64,000 nucleotides of DNA from Corynebacterium marambiense (GCF_016342275.1 NZ_JAEIOT010000004.1:310001-374000), one strand, 5' to 3'; counted from the first letter of the stretch, positions 7,130 to 16,587 are shown. Translations and numbers: made by a program. Notes: generated from the letters alone by a model not told the origin.

Positions 7130-7798
7130 ACGGCGGACGCCCACAACAGAGTTTTACTGGATGCCAATATATGGCTTTCAAGGACCTTGACCGACTGGTT
7201 CTTTCTCATCTATCTGAGCGCTGAGCGCCCACCGTTTTTGATCCTCTAGTCGGAGGATATCCTCGCCGAAGCCCACTATCATCTGAGAAAAAACAATCCC
7301 AGCCTTCCGAGCGGGACCATCGACAAGCGTTTTGAGAGAATCCGAGGAATTCTCAAAAATGGCCGGATCAAAGACTACGAAATTGACGATAAGACCCACC
7401 CGGACGAAAACGACTGGCACGTCATCAATGCAGCGCTAGCGGGGCAGGCCGGGTACCTGATCACAACCGACAAGAAATTTAACGGGCTCGATCCCGACAC
7501 CCTCCCTTTTGAAATTCATAATGCAGACTCTTTTCTCACAATGCTCGCCGATTCGAATCAGCACCTGATCGAATCGGTTGCAAGAAAACAGTGGGATTAT
7601 TGGAACAGAAAGCAAAGCGCGGCATGGAGAAACGGCTGCGCGGTACCAAATTTTAATTTGGTCAAACAACTGGAAAAAGCAAGCTGTCCGCATTTTGCGG
7701 ACCACATTCGTAATTTCCTCACCGGCTTAGACGTCGAAGAAATTCACCACTCTCCGAGTACTCAACTTCCCTTTCGGACGGTAGACTCGGCAGAATGA
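7130..7798 (+). pseudogene. PIN-domain toxin, inactivated twice
   Basis: A 222-residue PIN-type frame follows the antitoxin. It contains VLLDANIWLSRTL (first Asp), SEDILAEAHYHLR (Glu), DENDWHVINAAL (Asp) and YLITTDKKF (last Asp), with FNGLDPDTLPFEI, the usual late part of this family. Two lesions are visible. The position where ATG should be, 5 bp after AGGAGG, reads ACG (7130-7132), and no other start codon precedes the first motif. Codon 7249-7251 is TAG within PPFLIL-stop-SEDILAE, where related proteins usually have Trp, consistent with TGG to TAG. Everything else is in frame to TGA at 7796-7798, which overlaps the murT ATG. PIN toxins are RNases, so loss of function leaves a harmless antitoxin-only locus. 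Confidence 0.85.
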
Positions 7799-9078
7799 AA
7801 CTCAACCTCCCAGCACCCGTGAAGCGGTTGCGCACCGCTGTGGCCACGCTTGCGGCAACAGCGGCAACGGCGGCATCACGGGCCACCGGGCGCGGCGCGG
7901 GCGGCATGATCGGCGGCCTCGTCGCCGGTGCCATTGATCCCGCGATCATGGAGGGGCTCGGCAAAGGCCGCCCCGTCGCCCTGATCACCGGCACCAACGG
8001 TAAGTCCACCACCACCCGCATGCTCGTCGCCGCGCTCCGTACCCGGTTCGACGTGGTGACCAATGAGGGCGGCGACAACATGGACGCCGGCATCATCTCC
8101 GCGCTGCTCGGCGGGCGCGACGCCAGCCACATCGTCCTTGAATGCGATGAACTGCACGTGCCCGGTGTGACGCGTCGGCTCCGCACGGACTGCCTGGTGC
8201 TGCTCAATCTGACCCGTGACCAGCTCGACCGCGTCGGGGAGATCAACTCCATCGAACGCGCGCTGCGGCAGTGCGTCACCGACAATCCGGACATGACCGT
8301 CATCGCGAACTGTGATGACGTGCTGATGACGTCTGTCGCCTACGACGCAGCGAACGTCGTGTGGGTCGCCGCCGGTAACGGCTGGCACGGGGACTCGGTC
8401 TCCTGTCCCCGCACCGGTGGGCACATCGTTCGGGACGGCGCGGACTGGTACGCGGTCAAGCCTCTGTCCGACGGACGTGAGTTCCGCCGCCCCACACCGG
8501 CGTGGACGATCACCGATGACGGCCTCACGGGTCCGGACGGTGAGACCCATCCCGTGAATCTCACCCTGCCCGGTACCGCGAACCGGGGTAACGCCGCCCA
8601 GGCCATCGCTGCCGCCGCAGAGCGATACGGTGTGCCCGTCGACGAAGCACTGCCTGCGGTGGAGGCGGTGGACAATGTCGCCGGCCGGTATTCCACGATC
8701 CGGTTCGAGGGCCATGACGTGCACATGCTGCTGGCGAAGAACCCCGCCGGCTGGCAGGAGGCGCTGAGCATGGTCGACCGCACCGCCGACGGGCTCGTCA
8801 TCGCGGTCAACGGCCAGGTCGCCGACGGTGAGGACCTGTCCTGGATCTGGGATGTCCGTTTCGAGGACTTCGGGGAACTCTCCGTCGTCGCCGCCGGTGA
8901 GCGCGGCACCGATCTGGCGGTCCGGCTCACCTACGCTGACATCGACCACACCCTGGTCAAGAACACCGTCGACGCGATCCGCGCCTGTCCCGAGGGGCGC
9001 GTCGAGGTGCTCGCGAACTACACGGCCTTCCGCGATCTGCGCCGCGCACTGACTAAATTCACGGAGGACAAGCAATGA
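7795..9078 (+). CDS. murT: Lipid II isoglutaminyl synthase, MurT subunit
   Basis: 427 residues, Mur-ligase fold. The ATP site is ALITGTNGKSTTTRM (about residues 61-75); the central domain has LECDELHVPGV, LVLLNLTRDQLDRVGEI and VIANCDD; the C-terminal domain (about 300-420) is the DUF1727 type. With GatD it amidates D-Glu of lipid II to D-isoglutamine, an essential cell-wall step in the cytoplasm. The usual four-Cys zinc ribbon inserted in the central domain is eroded: one Cys remains in SCPRTGGHI, and the second pair is missing (DWYAVKPLSDG). The gene overlaps the dead PIN toxin at its start (ATGA) and overlaps gatD by 4 bp, so murT-gatD are coupled. With no promoter visible, transcription may begin at the toxin-antitoxin promoter or inside the toxin remnant. 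Confidence 0.93.
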   Translation: MKLNLPAPVKRLRTAVATLAATAATAASRATGRGAGGMIGGLVAGAIDPAIMEGLGKGRPVALITGTNGKSTTTRMLVAALRTRFDVVTNEGGDNMDAGIISALLGGRDASHIVLECDELHVPGVTRRLRTDCLVLLNLTRDQLDRVGEINSIERALRQCVTDNPDMTVIANCDDVLMTSVAYDAANVVWVAAGNGWHGDSVSCPRTGGHIVRDGADWYAVKPLSDGREFRRPTPAWTITDDGLTGPDGETHPVNLTLPGTANRGNAAQAIAAAAERYGVPVDEALPAVEAVDNVAGRYSTIRFEGHDVHMLLAKNPAGWQEALSMVDRTADGLVIAVNGQVADGEDLSWIWDVRFEDFGELSVVAAGERGTDLAVRLTYADIDHTLVKNTVDAIRACPEGRVEVLANYTAFRDLRRALTKFTEDKQ

Positions 9079-9827
9079 CCCAGCTGACCATCGGCCTCAT
9101 CCTCCCGGAGGTTCTGGGCACCTACGGTGACGACGGCAACGCCCTGGTCCTCCGCCAGCGTGCCCGCATGCGCGGCATTCCGGCGGAGATCCACACCGTG
9201 TCACTCGGCACGCCCGTACCCGAGGGCCTCGACGCCTACTGCCTCGGCGGCGGTGAGGACACCGCCCAGATCCTCGCGGCGGAGCACCTCATCAGTGACG
9301 GTGGCCTGCGCCGGGCAGCGGACGCCGGGCGGCCGATCCTCGCGATCTGCGCGGGTCTGCAGGTGCTGGGTACGTCCTTCCGGGCGGCAGGTCGCACGGT
9401 CGACGGTGTCGGACTACTCGACGCCACCACCTCCGCACTGGCGAAACGCACCATCGGTGAGGTCGCGTCCACCCCCACCGGCGCCGGGATCACTGCGGTG
9501 CTGGACCAGCCGCTCACCGGCTTCGAGAACCACATGGGTGCCACGATCCTCGGCCCCGACGCCGAGCCCCTCGGCACCGTCACCCGGGGTATCGGCAACT
9601 GCGACACACATGGCGCCGCCGGAACTGACGATCCCGGCGCGCAGACCACCGCAGAAGGAGCCGTCCAGGGCAGCGTCATCGCCACCTACATGCACGGCCC
9701 GGCACTCGCCCGCAACCCGCAACTCGCTGACCTCATCCTCGCCCGGGCGCTCGGTACCGAGCTCGCGGATCTCGCGCCGCTGGACCTCGACGTCGTCGAT
9801 AAGCTGCGCGCGGAACGACTGCGCTAG
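9075..9827 (+). CDS. gatD: Lipid II isoglutaminyl synthase, glutaminase subunit GatD
   Basis: 250 residues, class I glutamine amidotransferase of the CobB/CobQ type. The nucleophile elbow is [12 protein letters not shown] (Cys about residue 94), preceded by [11 protein letters not shown] (glutamine binding), and the catalytic His lies in [13 protein letters not shown]. It supplies ammonia from glutamine to MurT. Start overlaps murT (ATGA), typical for this pair. The stop codon shares CTAG with the stop of convergent recR. Confidence 0.93.
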   Translation: MTQLTIGLILPEVLGTYGDDGNALVLRQRARMRGIPAEIHTVSLGTPVPEGLDAYCLGGGEDTAQILAAEHLISDGGLRRAADAGRPILAICAGLQVLGTSFRAAGRTVDGVGLLDATTSALAKRTIGEVASTPTGAGITAVLDQPLTGFENHMGATILGPDAEPLGTVTRGIGNCDTHGAAGTDDPGAQTTAEGAVQGSVIATYMHGPALARNPQLADLILARALGTELADLAPLDLDVVDKLRAERLR

Positions 9828-10480
9828 AGCGTCAACCGACCGCTGAGCGCCCTGGACAACGTCAACTCGTCGACGAACTCCAGATCCCCGCCCAGCGGCA
9901 TTCCCGAAGCCAGCCGGGAGACCGTCAGGCCCGGGAAGTCCCGCAGCAAACGCGCCAGATACGACGCCGTCGCCTCCCCCTCCGTGTTCGGATCGGTGGC
10001 GAGGATCACCTCGGTGATCTCCGGCGCGTCGTCGAACTGCGGTTCCTCCGGCGTCGAATCCGCCAGCTCACGATCCGGCAACACCCCGCCGATGCGCTGC
10101 AGCAGCGGGGAGATGTTCAGGTTCTTCGGCCCGATGTTCGCCAGCGGATCCAGTGCGCCCCCGAGGACGTGGTAGCGCCCGTTGTACTCGCCGGTGCGCT
10201 CGATGACCTGGATGTCCTTCGGTTCCTCCACCACGCAGATCAGGCCCTTGTCGCGGCCTGAATCAGCGCAGATCCGGCACACCGACTCCCGCGAGATGTT
10301 GCAGCAGATCCGGCAGAATGCGACCCCATCGCGGACCGCTCCGAGGGCGTTCTGTAGCCGGGTGACGTCCTCCGGGTCGACGGTCAGGAGGTGGAACGCG
10401 ATCCGCTGCGCCGACTTTGGCCCCACGCCAGGCAGCCGGGACAACTCATCGATGAGGTCCTGGAGTGGTCCTTCAAACAC
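9824..10480 (-). CDS. recR: Recombination mediator RecR
   Basis: 218 residues. The N-terminus has the helix-hairpin-helix ([20 protein letters not shown]), then a four-Cys zinc finger (CRICCNIS and CRICADSG), and a Toprim domain from about residue 80 ([18 protein letters not shown] and [11 protein letters not shown], then [14 protein letters not shown]). RecR acts with RecF/RecO to load RecA at gaps. It is the last gene of a minus-strand unit dnaX-ybaB-recR, separated from ybaB by about 195 bp that include a hairpin, and converges on gatD with a 4-bp overlap. Confidence 0.95.
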   Translation of the reverse strand: MFEGPLQDLIDELSRLPGVGPKSAQRIAFHLLTVDPEDVTRLQNALGAVRDGVAFCRICCNISRESVCRICADSGRDKGLICVVEEPKDIQVIERTGEYNGRYHVLGGALDPLANIGPKNLNISPLLQRIGGVLPDRELADSTPEEPQFDDAPEITEVILATDPNTEGEATASYLARLLRDFPGLTVSRLASGMPLGGDLEFVDELTLSRALSGRLTL

Positions 10481-10620
10481 CGGCGCGTCTCTTTCCTACT
10501 CGGAGGCCATGGACAGGGATAGACCCGGTTGCGGGTCAGACACCCCGATCAGACTACGGCCGCCACGGGTGACGACCAAAGCGCACGGTCCCCGTCGTGG
10601 TGCCCGGGGCCCGGAAGAAA

Positions 10621-10661
10621 CGACACCCGCGCCCCGGCTGCGGCTGGGTACGCGGGTGTCG
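10621..10661 (-). terminator. Hairpin between ybaB and recR
   Basis: CGACACCCGCG (10621-10631) pairs perfectly with CGCGGGTGTCG (10651-10661). It lies just after the ybaB stop on the minus strand. No strong T run follows, so it may attenuate rather than fully terminate transcription into recR. Confidence 0.6.
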
Positions 10662-10675
10662 AGTGAAGCGGGCCG

Positions 10676-11005
10676 TTAGCCCATCAGGCCGCCGAAGTCG
10701 CCGCCCCCGAGGCCCTGCGACAGCGGGCCCATCTTCTCCTCGGCGATCTGCGCGACCTTGCGGTGCGCGTCATCGTAGGCGCCGACGATGAGGTCCTGGA
10801 GAGTCTCGATGTCCTCGGGGTCGACAACCTTCGGGTCGATGGTGACGGCGGTGACCTGACCGTTACCGGTCATAGTGGCCTTGACCAGGCCGTTGCCGGC
10901 CTCGCCGACGACGCTGGCTGCGAGGATTTCCTGCTGAGCGGCTTCGAGCTTGGCCTGCATCTCCTGCGCCTGCTGGAGAATCTGGTTCATGTCGGGCTGA
11001 GTCAT
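10676..11005 (-). CDS. ybaB: YbaB/EbfC nucleoid-associated protein
   Basis: 109 residues from ATG 11005 (AGGAAGG 7 bp upstream). It opens with MNQILQQAQEMQAKLEAAQQ, has VVGEAGNGLVKATMTGNGQV and ends in the Gly-rich GLGGGDFGGLMG. These are the hallmarks of the YbaB/EbfC DNA-binding protein, almost always encoded between dnaX and recR, as here. It forms a dimer that binds DNA without strong sequence specificity. Confidence 0.95.
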   Translation of the reverse strand: MTQPDMNQILQQAQEMQAKLEAAQQEILAASVVGEAGNGLVKATMTGNGQVTAVTIDPKVVDPEDIETLQDLIVGAYDDAHRKVAQIAEEKMGPLSQGLGGGDFGGLMG

Positions 11006-11125
11006 TGGCTGACCTTCCTGATGTGTTCGTCGGTGTTCATCGGTGTGCGGCGCTGCGCGCGCTTGCACGGGCCCCGGTAAGATCCGGTGGCCGTCCGTGC
11101 GCAGTCTACCTGCCGATCGTCCGCT

Positions 11126-13903
11126 CTAGAGTTGGCGCGCACCGAGTTCCTCGGTCAGCAGCTCCATCGCAACATCCCGTGCGGTCCGGCGGTCGAGGGT
11201 TCCGGGCCCGGCGGCCGCCTCGCGGAGCATGTCCTCTTCTTCCTCCTCGGTTCCCGCCCCCGACGGGTCGGGCGGGGTGGCCGTCGGGGCATCCGGTTCG
11301 GCCTCGGGAACACGCGCCGGAACGGGCTCCTGTGGGGCTAAGGTCCCGGGGCCTGGGACCCCCTCATCCCGCGGATAGCCGTAGGGATCATCGGGCATCG
11401 GCGGATCATCGTCGAAGGGCTCCGGGGGCAGAGGCACGCCACCAGTGAAGCTGCTTGTGTCCTCCCGCAGGGCGGAGTGCTGTTCCTGTCGCTGACTGAC
11501 CCGGTTGAGCACCTGCTCCCAGGGCCGTTCATCGGCGCTTTTCTGCCGTTGCTGGGCGGGGCGCGCGGGTGCAGGCCCCTGATCCCCGACGGCGTCGGGG
11601 TCCCCGGGAGTCTCAGGTTCCGCTCCGCCGAGCGGTGCCGGAGTCCCCCAGCCGCCGGTACCGGAGGCCGCACCCCAGCCCGGTCGCCCCGCAGACGGTT
11701 CTCCCTCGGACGGCCGAGGTACAGGTTCGGGAGCAGGATCAGGCGCCGCGTCCGTGTGCGGCCCGGGGGTCGGCTCCGACCGGTGATCCGTTCTGGGTCG
11801 TGGCGTGGTCGGGGCAGGGGCGTCCCGTGGGGCCCGGGGCGCCGGATCAAAAGGGGCGGTGCCCACCTCGCACTCAACCTCAAGATCGAGCTGGAGCTCG
11901 TTCCTCAGCGCCGCGACGATGGCTCCGTTGTTGCTCGGTGCGTTGAGGCGTGTCGCGAGCGCCCCCGTGTTGTGGCCGATGACGAGGGTCCTCCCGCGGA
12001 CACCGAGAACCGTGGCCTCGGTGAGCATGATCTCGGCGACCTTGTTGCTTGCGCCGATGGCCGTGCGGAGCTGTGCCCAGTTGCGGCGCACGAGGTCCGC
12101 CGGATCCTCCGCCGAGGCGGCGTCCGGGGTGTCCTCCCCACTGTCGGCCTCCGTTCCCCCGATGTCGTCGACGGGCGCGTGCTCTGCGGGGGCCTCGGAG
12201 TGATCGTGCGGTGCGGGCGGTGCGACCTGCTGCGTGTCCTGCCGGGGCTCGGGGTCGGGTGAAGGCGACAGCTCCGGACGCTGTCCAGGTGCCTCCTGCG
12301 CGGATTCGGGGCCGGATGCAGGCTGTGGCGCCACCTGCTGGGGCCGGCCCCCCGAAGCGGAACCGGGGGCAGAAGCCCGCCGTCGGTCCTGCAGGGTGCC
12401 TGCGTCGGGTTCGGGCTGGACTTCTGGCTGCGGTGCCGCTGCGGCCAGGGCACCGGGCTGGGGGGTCTGTTCCGCCCCGGGGGACTCCCGCCTAGTCTCC
12501 TGCTCCGCCTCGGGGGCGGTCGGCCGAGCCGGGGCCGGTTGTCCGGGCCGCTGCTGGCGTTCGACGCCGCGCCGGGCCAACCGCTCCGCAGCTTCGCGGG
12601 CGCGACGGGCACCTTCGCTGGCCGATGCCCGGACCGGATTCTGCGGGGGTGCTTCGGCGGAGCCCGGGGCCTCGGACTGCTGCCGGCTCTGTTCCTGGTT
12701 GGTGGCGGCGAGCGCCGCTGCCCGGGTCGCAGGCGGGGCGTCGGGGAGTTGGTTGAGTCCCTGCTCGACAAGGTCGAGCCGTTGGCTGACTCCGGCGATG
12801 CTGTCGGTGCCCGCCGGCAGTAGCATGCGGGCGCAAAGGATCTCCAGGAGAAGCCGGGGCGCGGTGGCTCCCCGCATCTCGTCGAGCCCGTCATTCGCGA
12901 GGGCGGCCAGACGCGCGAGCGCCGAACCGCCGAAGGCTGCGGCCTGTTCTGTGATGACAGGTACCTGTGCGGCGGGAACGTCGACGAGCCCCATGTCGAT
13001 GGCGTCCGGTACGGCCTGCAGGACCATGAGGTCGCGGAGCCGGTCGAGGAGGTCGGAGGTGAAGCGGCGGGGATCGTGCCCGGCCTCGATGACGTCGGCG
13101 ACGGTCCGGAACATCGTCGCCCGGTCGCCCTCAGCCAGGGCGTTAACAGCGGCGTCGATGAGTGAGGAGTCGGTGACCCCGAGCAGCGGGACAGCCATGT
13201 CATAGGTGAGGCCGTCGGGCCCGGCACCGGCGAGAAGTTGGTCCATCACCGACAGGGAGTCACGCGGGGAACCACCGCCGGCCCGGATGACGAGCGGGTA
13301 GACGGCATCCTCGACCTCGACGCCTTCCGCGGTGCAGGTGCGTTCGAGCAGGCTACGCATGGCCGGCGGGGTGAGGAGCCGGAACGGGTAGTGGTGGGTC
13401 CGGGACCGGATGGTCCCGAGGACCTTCTCAGGCTCCGTGGTGGCGAAGATGAACACGAGATGCGCTGGGGGTTCCTCGACGATCTTCAGCAGGGCGTTGG
13501 CACCCGCGGTGGTGATCATGTGCGCCTCGTCGATGATGAACACCCGGTAGCGGGATTCGGCCGGGGCGTAGAGCGCCCGATCCCGCAGTTCCCGCATATC
13601 GTCGACGCCGTTGTGGCTGGCGGCGTCGAGCTCGGTGACGTCGAGATTACCGGGGCCGCCCGGCGCGAGGGACACACACGAGTTGCAGGTACCACACGGT
13701 GTGGAAGTCGGCCCCTCAGCGCAGTTCAACGACCGCGCCATGATCCGTGCAGAGGACGTCTTGCCGCAGCCCCGCGGGCCGGAGAAAAGGTAGGCGTGGT
13801 TGATCCGGCCGGAGTCGAGCGCCACACTCAGTGGGTCTGTGACGTGCTCCTGCCCGATGACCTCGGAGAACGTTGCGGGACGGTACTTGCGATAAAGAGC
13901 CAC
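11126..13903 (-). CDS. dnaX: DNA polymerase III subunit gamma/tau
   Basis: 925 residues. The AAA+ clamp-loader core spans about 1-370: MALYRKYRPATFSEVIGQEH, Walker A FSGPRGCGKTSSARI, a zinc motif with CAEGPTSTPCGTCNSC, Walker B VFIIDEAHMIT, and sensor 1 FIFATTEPEKV. The N-terminal core is normal. The remainder (about 390-620 and 720-890) is a very long, Pro/Ala/Gln/Glu-rich low-complexity linker around a short folded part (WAQLRTAIGASNKVAEIMLT), which makes this longer than typical tau subunits. It loads the sliding clamp and links the polymerase to the helicase. It is transcribed after the SUFU-like gene, with 33 bp between. Confidence 0.95.
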   Translation of the reverse strand: MALYRKYRPATFSEVIGQEHVTDPLSVALDSGRINHAYLFSGPRGCGKTSSARIMARSLNCAEGPTSTPCGTCNSCVSLAPGGPGNLDVTELDAASHNGVDDMRELRDRALYAPAESRYRVFIIDEAHMITTAGANALLKIVEEPPAHLVFIFATTEPEKVLGTIRSRTHHYPFRLLTPPAMRSLLERTCTAEGVEVEDAVYPLVIRAGGGSPRDSLSVMDQLLAGAGPDGLTYDMAVPLLGVTDSSLIDAAVNALAEGDRATMFRTVADVIEAGHDPRRFTSDLLDRLRDLMVLQAVPDAIDMGLVDVPAAQVPVITEQAAAFGGSALARLAALANDGLDEMRGATAPRLLLEILCARMLLPAGTDSIAGVSQRLDLVEQGLNQLPDAPPATRAAALAATNQEQSRQQSEAPGSAEAPPQNPVRASASEGARRAREAAERLARRGVERQQRPGQPAPARPTAPEAEQETRRESPGAEQTPQPGALAAAAPQPEVQPEPDAGTLQDRRRASAPGSASGGRPQQVAPQPASGPESAQEAPGQRPELSPSPDPEPRQDTQQVAPPAPHDHSEAPAEHAPVDDIGGTEADSGEDTPDAASAEDPADLVRRNWAQLRTAIGASNKVAEIMLTEATVLGVRGRTLVIGHNTGALATRLNAPSNNGAIVAALRNELQLDLEVECEVGTAPFDPAPRAPRDAPAPTTPRPRTDHRSEPTPGPHTDAAPDPAPEPVPRPSEGEPSAGRPGWGAASGTGGWGTPAPLGGAEPETPGDPDAVGDQGPAPARPAQQRQKSADERPWEQVLNRVSQRQEQHSALREDTSSFTGGVPLPPEPFDDDPPMPDDPYGYPRDEGVPGPGTLAPQEPVPARVPEAEPDAPTATPPDPSGAGTEEEEEDMLREAAAGPGTLDRRTARDVAMELLTEELGARQL

Positions 13904-13936
13904 TCCCCCAGCCTACCGGGGTCGGGGTGGCACAGC

Positions 13937-14596
13937 TCAGCGCCCCAGATCGAGGAGGTTGACGTTCTGCTCCACCATCGCCTGCTGCAGGGCCGGAACG
14001 CCGTAGGTTCGGGCGTAGGAGAATTCGTCGTCGGTGAGCAGGACGAGCTGCAGCAGGACGGTGAGCCGGGCGTTCACCGACTTTGCCCCAGGGTCGTTGG
14101 TGCTGACGTGCCCGGCTTCCTCCATCATGCGGGGCACTCCCCTGGCCCACACGTAGGGGACGACGAGGAGCCCGTGACGGACGGTGATGTCAGGTTCCGC
14201 AACGAGCCCACCGAGCACCCCAACGCCGGGCAGCAGCTGCCCGGGTGATGCGGGGATCCTGCCCGCGGAGTCCCGGAGGAACGTGGCGGTCGCCGCGACG
14301 ACGCGGTCGAGACAGTCATGGGCGCCTGCGGCGACGGCGAACACCTCACTGCGCACGTCGACGGGGCGGGCGTCCAGATCCGTGGGCTCGGTGGGAACAT
14401 CATCGACCGCCGATTCGGCGATACGGCCCGTATCGGTGATCAGCCCGGTGTCAACCCTCCCAAAATCAAGGGTGGTGGCCAGGCGTTCGCCGGAATCGAG
14501 GACACCGGAACCGATGTGGAAATCTCCTATCCGGTGCACCTCGAGGGACCCCGGAATGAGGTCGTTGATCCAGTAGGTCGTTTCCCTGAGGTCCAC
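13937..14596 (-). CDS. SUFU-like (suppressor of fused) domain protein, tentative
   Basis: About 219 residues from a GTG at 14596 preceded by GGGGGAGG. The C-terminal part is the most telling: LLVVPYVWARGVPRM, then LTVLLQLVLLTDDEFSYART and YGVPALQQAM. A buried strand of the type LLQLVxLTDDEF followed by a helix is seen in bacterial suppressor-of-fused-domain proteins, some of which act as immunity proteins or have unknown housekeeping roles. The match is by pattern only. It lies between aspT and dnaX on the same strand with short spacing, a position shared in corynebacteria, so it is probably a conserved genus gene. Confidence 0.55.
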   Translation of the reverse strand: MDLRETTYWINDLIPGSLEVHRIGDFHIGSGVLDSGERLATTLDFGRVDTGLITDTGRIAESAVDDVPTEPTDLDARPVDVRSEVFAVAAGAHDCLDRVVAATATFLRDSAGRIPASPGQLLPGVGVLGGLVAEPDITVRHGLLVVPYVWARGVPRMMEEAGHVSTNDPGAKSVNARLTVLLQLVLLTDDEFSYARTYGVPALQQAMVEQNVNLLDLGR

Positions 14597-14657
14597 CGGT
14601 CCTCCCCCTTCTCGTCGCGCCGACAGATACCGGTGAGACGAGTATAGGGGCGCCAGG

Positions 14658-15929
14658 TCAGCCGGCGAACTTCTCGGCCGCCGCAAGCAGCACGCAGGTG
14701 GCGACGCCATCCATGGCGACCTCGAGTTCCTCGACGGGCGGGAGCGAGGGCGCGAGCCGGATGTTGCGGTTGTCGGGGTCCTTGTGCAACGGGTACGAGG
14801 ACCCCGCGCCGGTCAGCGCGATTCCGGCCTCTTTCGCGAGCTGAACCACACGCGATGCGGTGCCGTCGACGACGTCGAGGGAGATGAAGTAGCCGCCCTC
14901 GGGTTTCGTCCAGGTGGCGACGCCGTGTTCACTGAGGCGGGTGTCGAGGATGTCCAGGACGGCGGCGAACTTCGGCGCCAATGAGGCCGCGTGCTTCCGC
15001 ATGAGGGCACGGACGCCCTCGGCGTCACCGAAGTAGCGGGCGTGGGCGAGCTGGTTGACCTTGTTCGGCCCGATGCCCCGGACACCAGCGTGCATGCCGT
15101 ACCAGGCCAGGTTCTCCTTCGAGGACGCGAAGATCGCAATACCCGCACCCGCGAACGTGATCTTGGAGGTCGATGTCATGAACCAGAAACGGTTCGGATG
15201 ACCGGCCTTCTCCGCGAAGTCGATGACATTGTGAATGACCGGGAACTCGTCGGTGAGGGTGTGCACCGCGTAAGCGTTGTCCCACACGATGCGGAAGTCC
15301 TTCGCGGCGGTCTCCATCTCGGCGAGTTCACGGCAGACCTTCCCGGAGAAGGTGATGCCGGTCGGGTTTCCGAACACCGGCACGGTCCACATGCCCTTGA
15401 CCGACGGGTCCTTGACCAGTTCGCGGACGGCGTCCATATCGGGGCCCTCGTCGGTCATAGCGACGGTGACCATCTCGAAGCCGAGGTGCTCGGTGATGGT
15501 GAAGTGACGGTCGTAGCCGGGTACCGGGCAGATCCAGCGAACCTTGTCGAGATCCTTCCACGGGGTGTCCGAGTCATTGTTGCCCCAGACATAGGACGCG
15601 AGGATCAGATCGAACATGATGTTGAGCGAGGACGCGTCACCGGCCCAGATCTGGTCCACCGGGACACCCAGGAGATCGGAGTAGATCGAACGGATATCGG
15701 TGATTCCGGTCAGCCCGCCGTAGTTGCGGACGTCAATGCCGTCGGCGGTGATGTGCTCGCCTGCACCCGGCTGGGCGAGGAGGTCCTCGGAGAAGTCGAG
15801 CTGCTCCGCCGACGGCTTACCGCGGGTCAGATCCAGCTTCAGGTTCCGGGCCTTGAGCTCCTCATACTTCGCCGAGATCTCCTCGGTGAAATTGGCGAGT
15901 TCCTTCGCATCGAGATCCTGCAACGGCAT
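14658..15929 (-). CDS. aspT: Aspartate aminotransferase, actinobacterial type
   Basis: 423 residues from ATG 15929, with GGAAGGTGG upstream. This is a class I/II PLP aminotransferase of the actinobacterial AspT group: LKLDLTRGKPSAEQLDFSED at the N-terminus, NPTGITFSGKVCRELAEMET, VWDNAYAVHTL (PLP-phenol Asp) and the PLP lysine in TSTSKITFAGAG. The late Arg in RNIRLAPSLPP would bind the substrate carboxylate. It makes aspartate from oxaloacetate and glutamate. Upstream on the same strand is the SRP RNA; downstream is the SUFU-like gene. Confidence 0.92.
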   Translation of the reverse strand: MPLQDLDAKELANFTEEISAKYEELKARNLKLDLTRGKPSAEQLDFSEDLLAQPGAGEHITADGIDVRNYGGLTGITDIRSIYSDLLGVPVDQIWAGDASSLNIMFDLILASYVWGNNDSDTPWKDLDKVRWICPVPGYDRHFTITEHLGFEMVTVAMTDEGPDMDAVRELVKDPSVKGMWTVPVFGNPTGITFSGKVCRELAEMETAAKDFRIVWDNAYAVHTLTDEFPVIHNVIDFAEKAGHPNRFWFMTSTSKITFAGAGIAIFASSKENLAWYGMHAGVRGIGPNKVNQLAHARYFGDAEGVRALMRKHAASLAPKFAAVLDILDTRLSEHGVATWTKPEGGYFISLDVVDGTASRVVQLAKEAGIALTGAGSSYPLHKDPDNRNIRLAPSLPPVEELEVAMDGVATCVLLAAAEKFAG

Positions 15930-16085
15930 GGGTGCCACCTTCCGCGGTGAATGGTTGTGAAACGTTCCTGACACCGGCCCCAGGGTTTCTCCCCCGGCGA
16001 GCGGTGTCTCCGGGGTCCACTGTAGCCGCCGCCGTCGACGGGCACCACGGCTGGAGCACGCTCCGGGAAAGAGACGGAATACACA

Positions 16086-16120
16086 AAGATGCACCGCCCC
16101 TACCCGGGGCGGTGCATCTT
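16086..16120 (-). terminator. Terminator after ffs
   Basis: A perfect 15-bp inverted repeat (AAGATGCACCGCCCC and GGGGCGGTGCATCTT) with a 5-nt loop, directly 3' of the SRP RNA on the minus strand, followed by a weak T run (CTTTGTG). Confidence 0.75.
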
Positions 16121-16137
16121 AACGTGCACGTTTAAGG

Positions 16138-16223
16138 GGACCCCGCGCACCCGTCAGAGCTCGCTGACCCTTGCTGCATTCCTGCCCTGGGGGAGTTCAC
16201 AAGATGTACGCCGCACGGGGTCC
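16138..16223 (-). ncRNA. ffs: Signal recognition particle RNA, small (4.5S) type
   Basis: The minus strand folds into one long hairpin: GGACCCCG at the 5' end pairs with CGGGGTCC at the 3' end. The apical SRP54-binding domain is GGGCAGGAATGCAGCAAGGG with a GGAA tetraloop and the flanking asymmetric loop of the family. Its length (about 86 nt) fits the small SRP RNA without Alu domain used by actinobacteria. It recruits Ffh to signal peptides at the ribosome. Confidence 0.93.
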
Positions 16224-16274
16224 TGTTGACAGGGTAGCCCACAAATGACCGGAGACCCAAGCCGAGGTCGGGTT

Positions 16275-16302
16275 TTGATCGAGGCGGAGGTTTAGGTATA
16301 GT
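16275..16302 (+). promoter_or_regulatory. Promoter of tRNA-Ser(GGA)
   Basis: TTGATC at 16275-16280 and TATAGT at 16297-16302 are separated by 16 bp. The pair is 41 bp upstream of the tRNA gene and resembles a sigma-70 type promoter. Confidence 0.5.
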
Positions 16303-16342
16303 ACACCGCAGACGTGACGGGGAAACCTGTCATGCTCTTTCT

Positions 16343-16427
16343 GGAGGATTCGACTAGCGGCCTATGTCGCACGCCTGGAACGCGTGTTGGGAGCAATCCC
16401 TCAGGGGTTCAAATCCCCTATCCTCCG
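16343..16427 (+). tRNA. tRNA-Ser (anticodon GGA)
   Basis: Acceptor GGAGGAT pairs with ATCCTCC, D arm GACTAGCGGCCTATGTC, anticodon loop CTGGAAC (GGA), a long variable arm, and T arm GGGGTTCAAATCCCC. The CCA is not encoded. Confidence 0.93.
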
Positions 16428-16434
16428 CAGCAGT

Positions 16435-16475
16435 AAAGCCCGTACCGTGAGGCAATTCTCGTGGTACGGGCTTTT
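16435..16475 (+). terminator. Terminator after tRNA-Ser(GGA)
   Basis: AAAGCCCGTACC pairs with GGTACGGGCTTT around a 17-nt loop, and ends in TTTT. Confidence 0.85.
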
Positions 16476-16587
16476 CGCATACCCAGAAACACGGTTTACC
16501 GGGCTTCACCCCGACGTTGTTTCCCGACACGGCGACCACCATCATTCCGCGGAGTGCAGATTCCCGCCCTGTCGGCGAAAGGACCCC

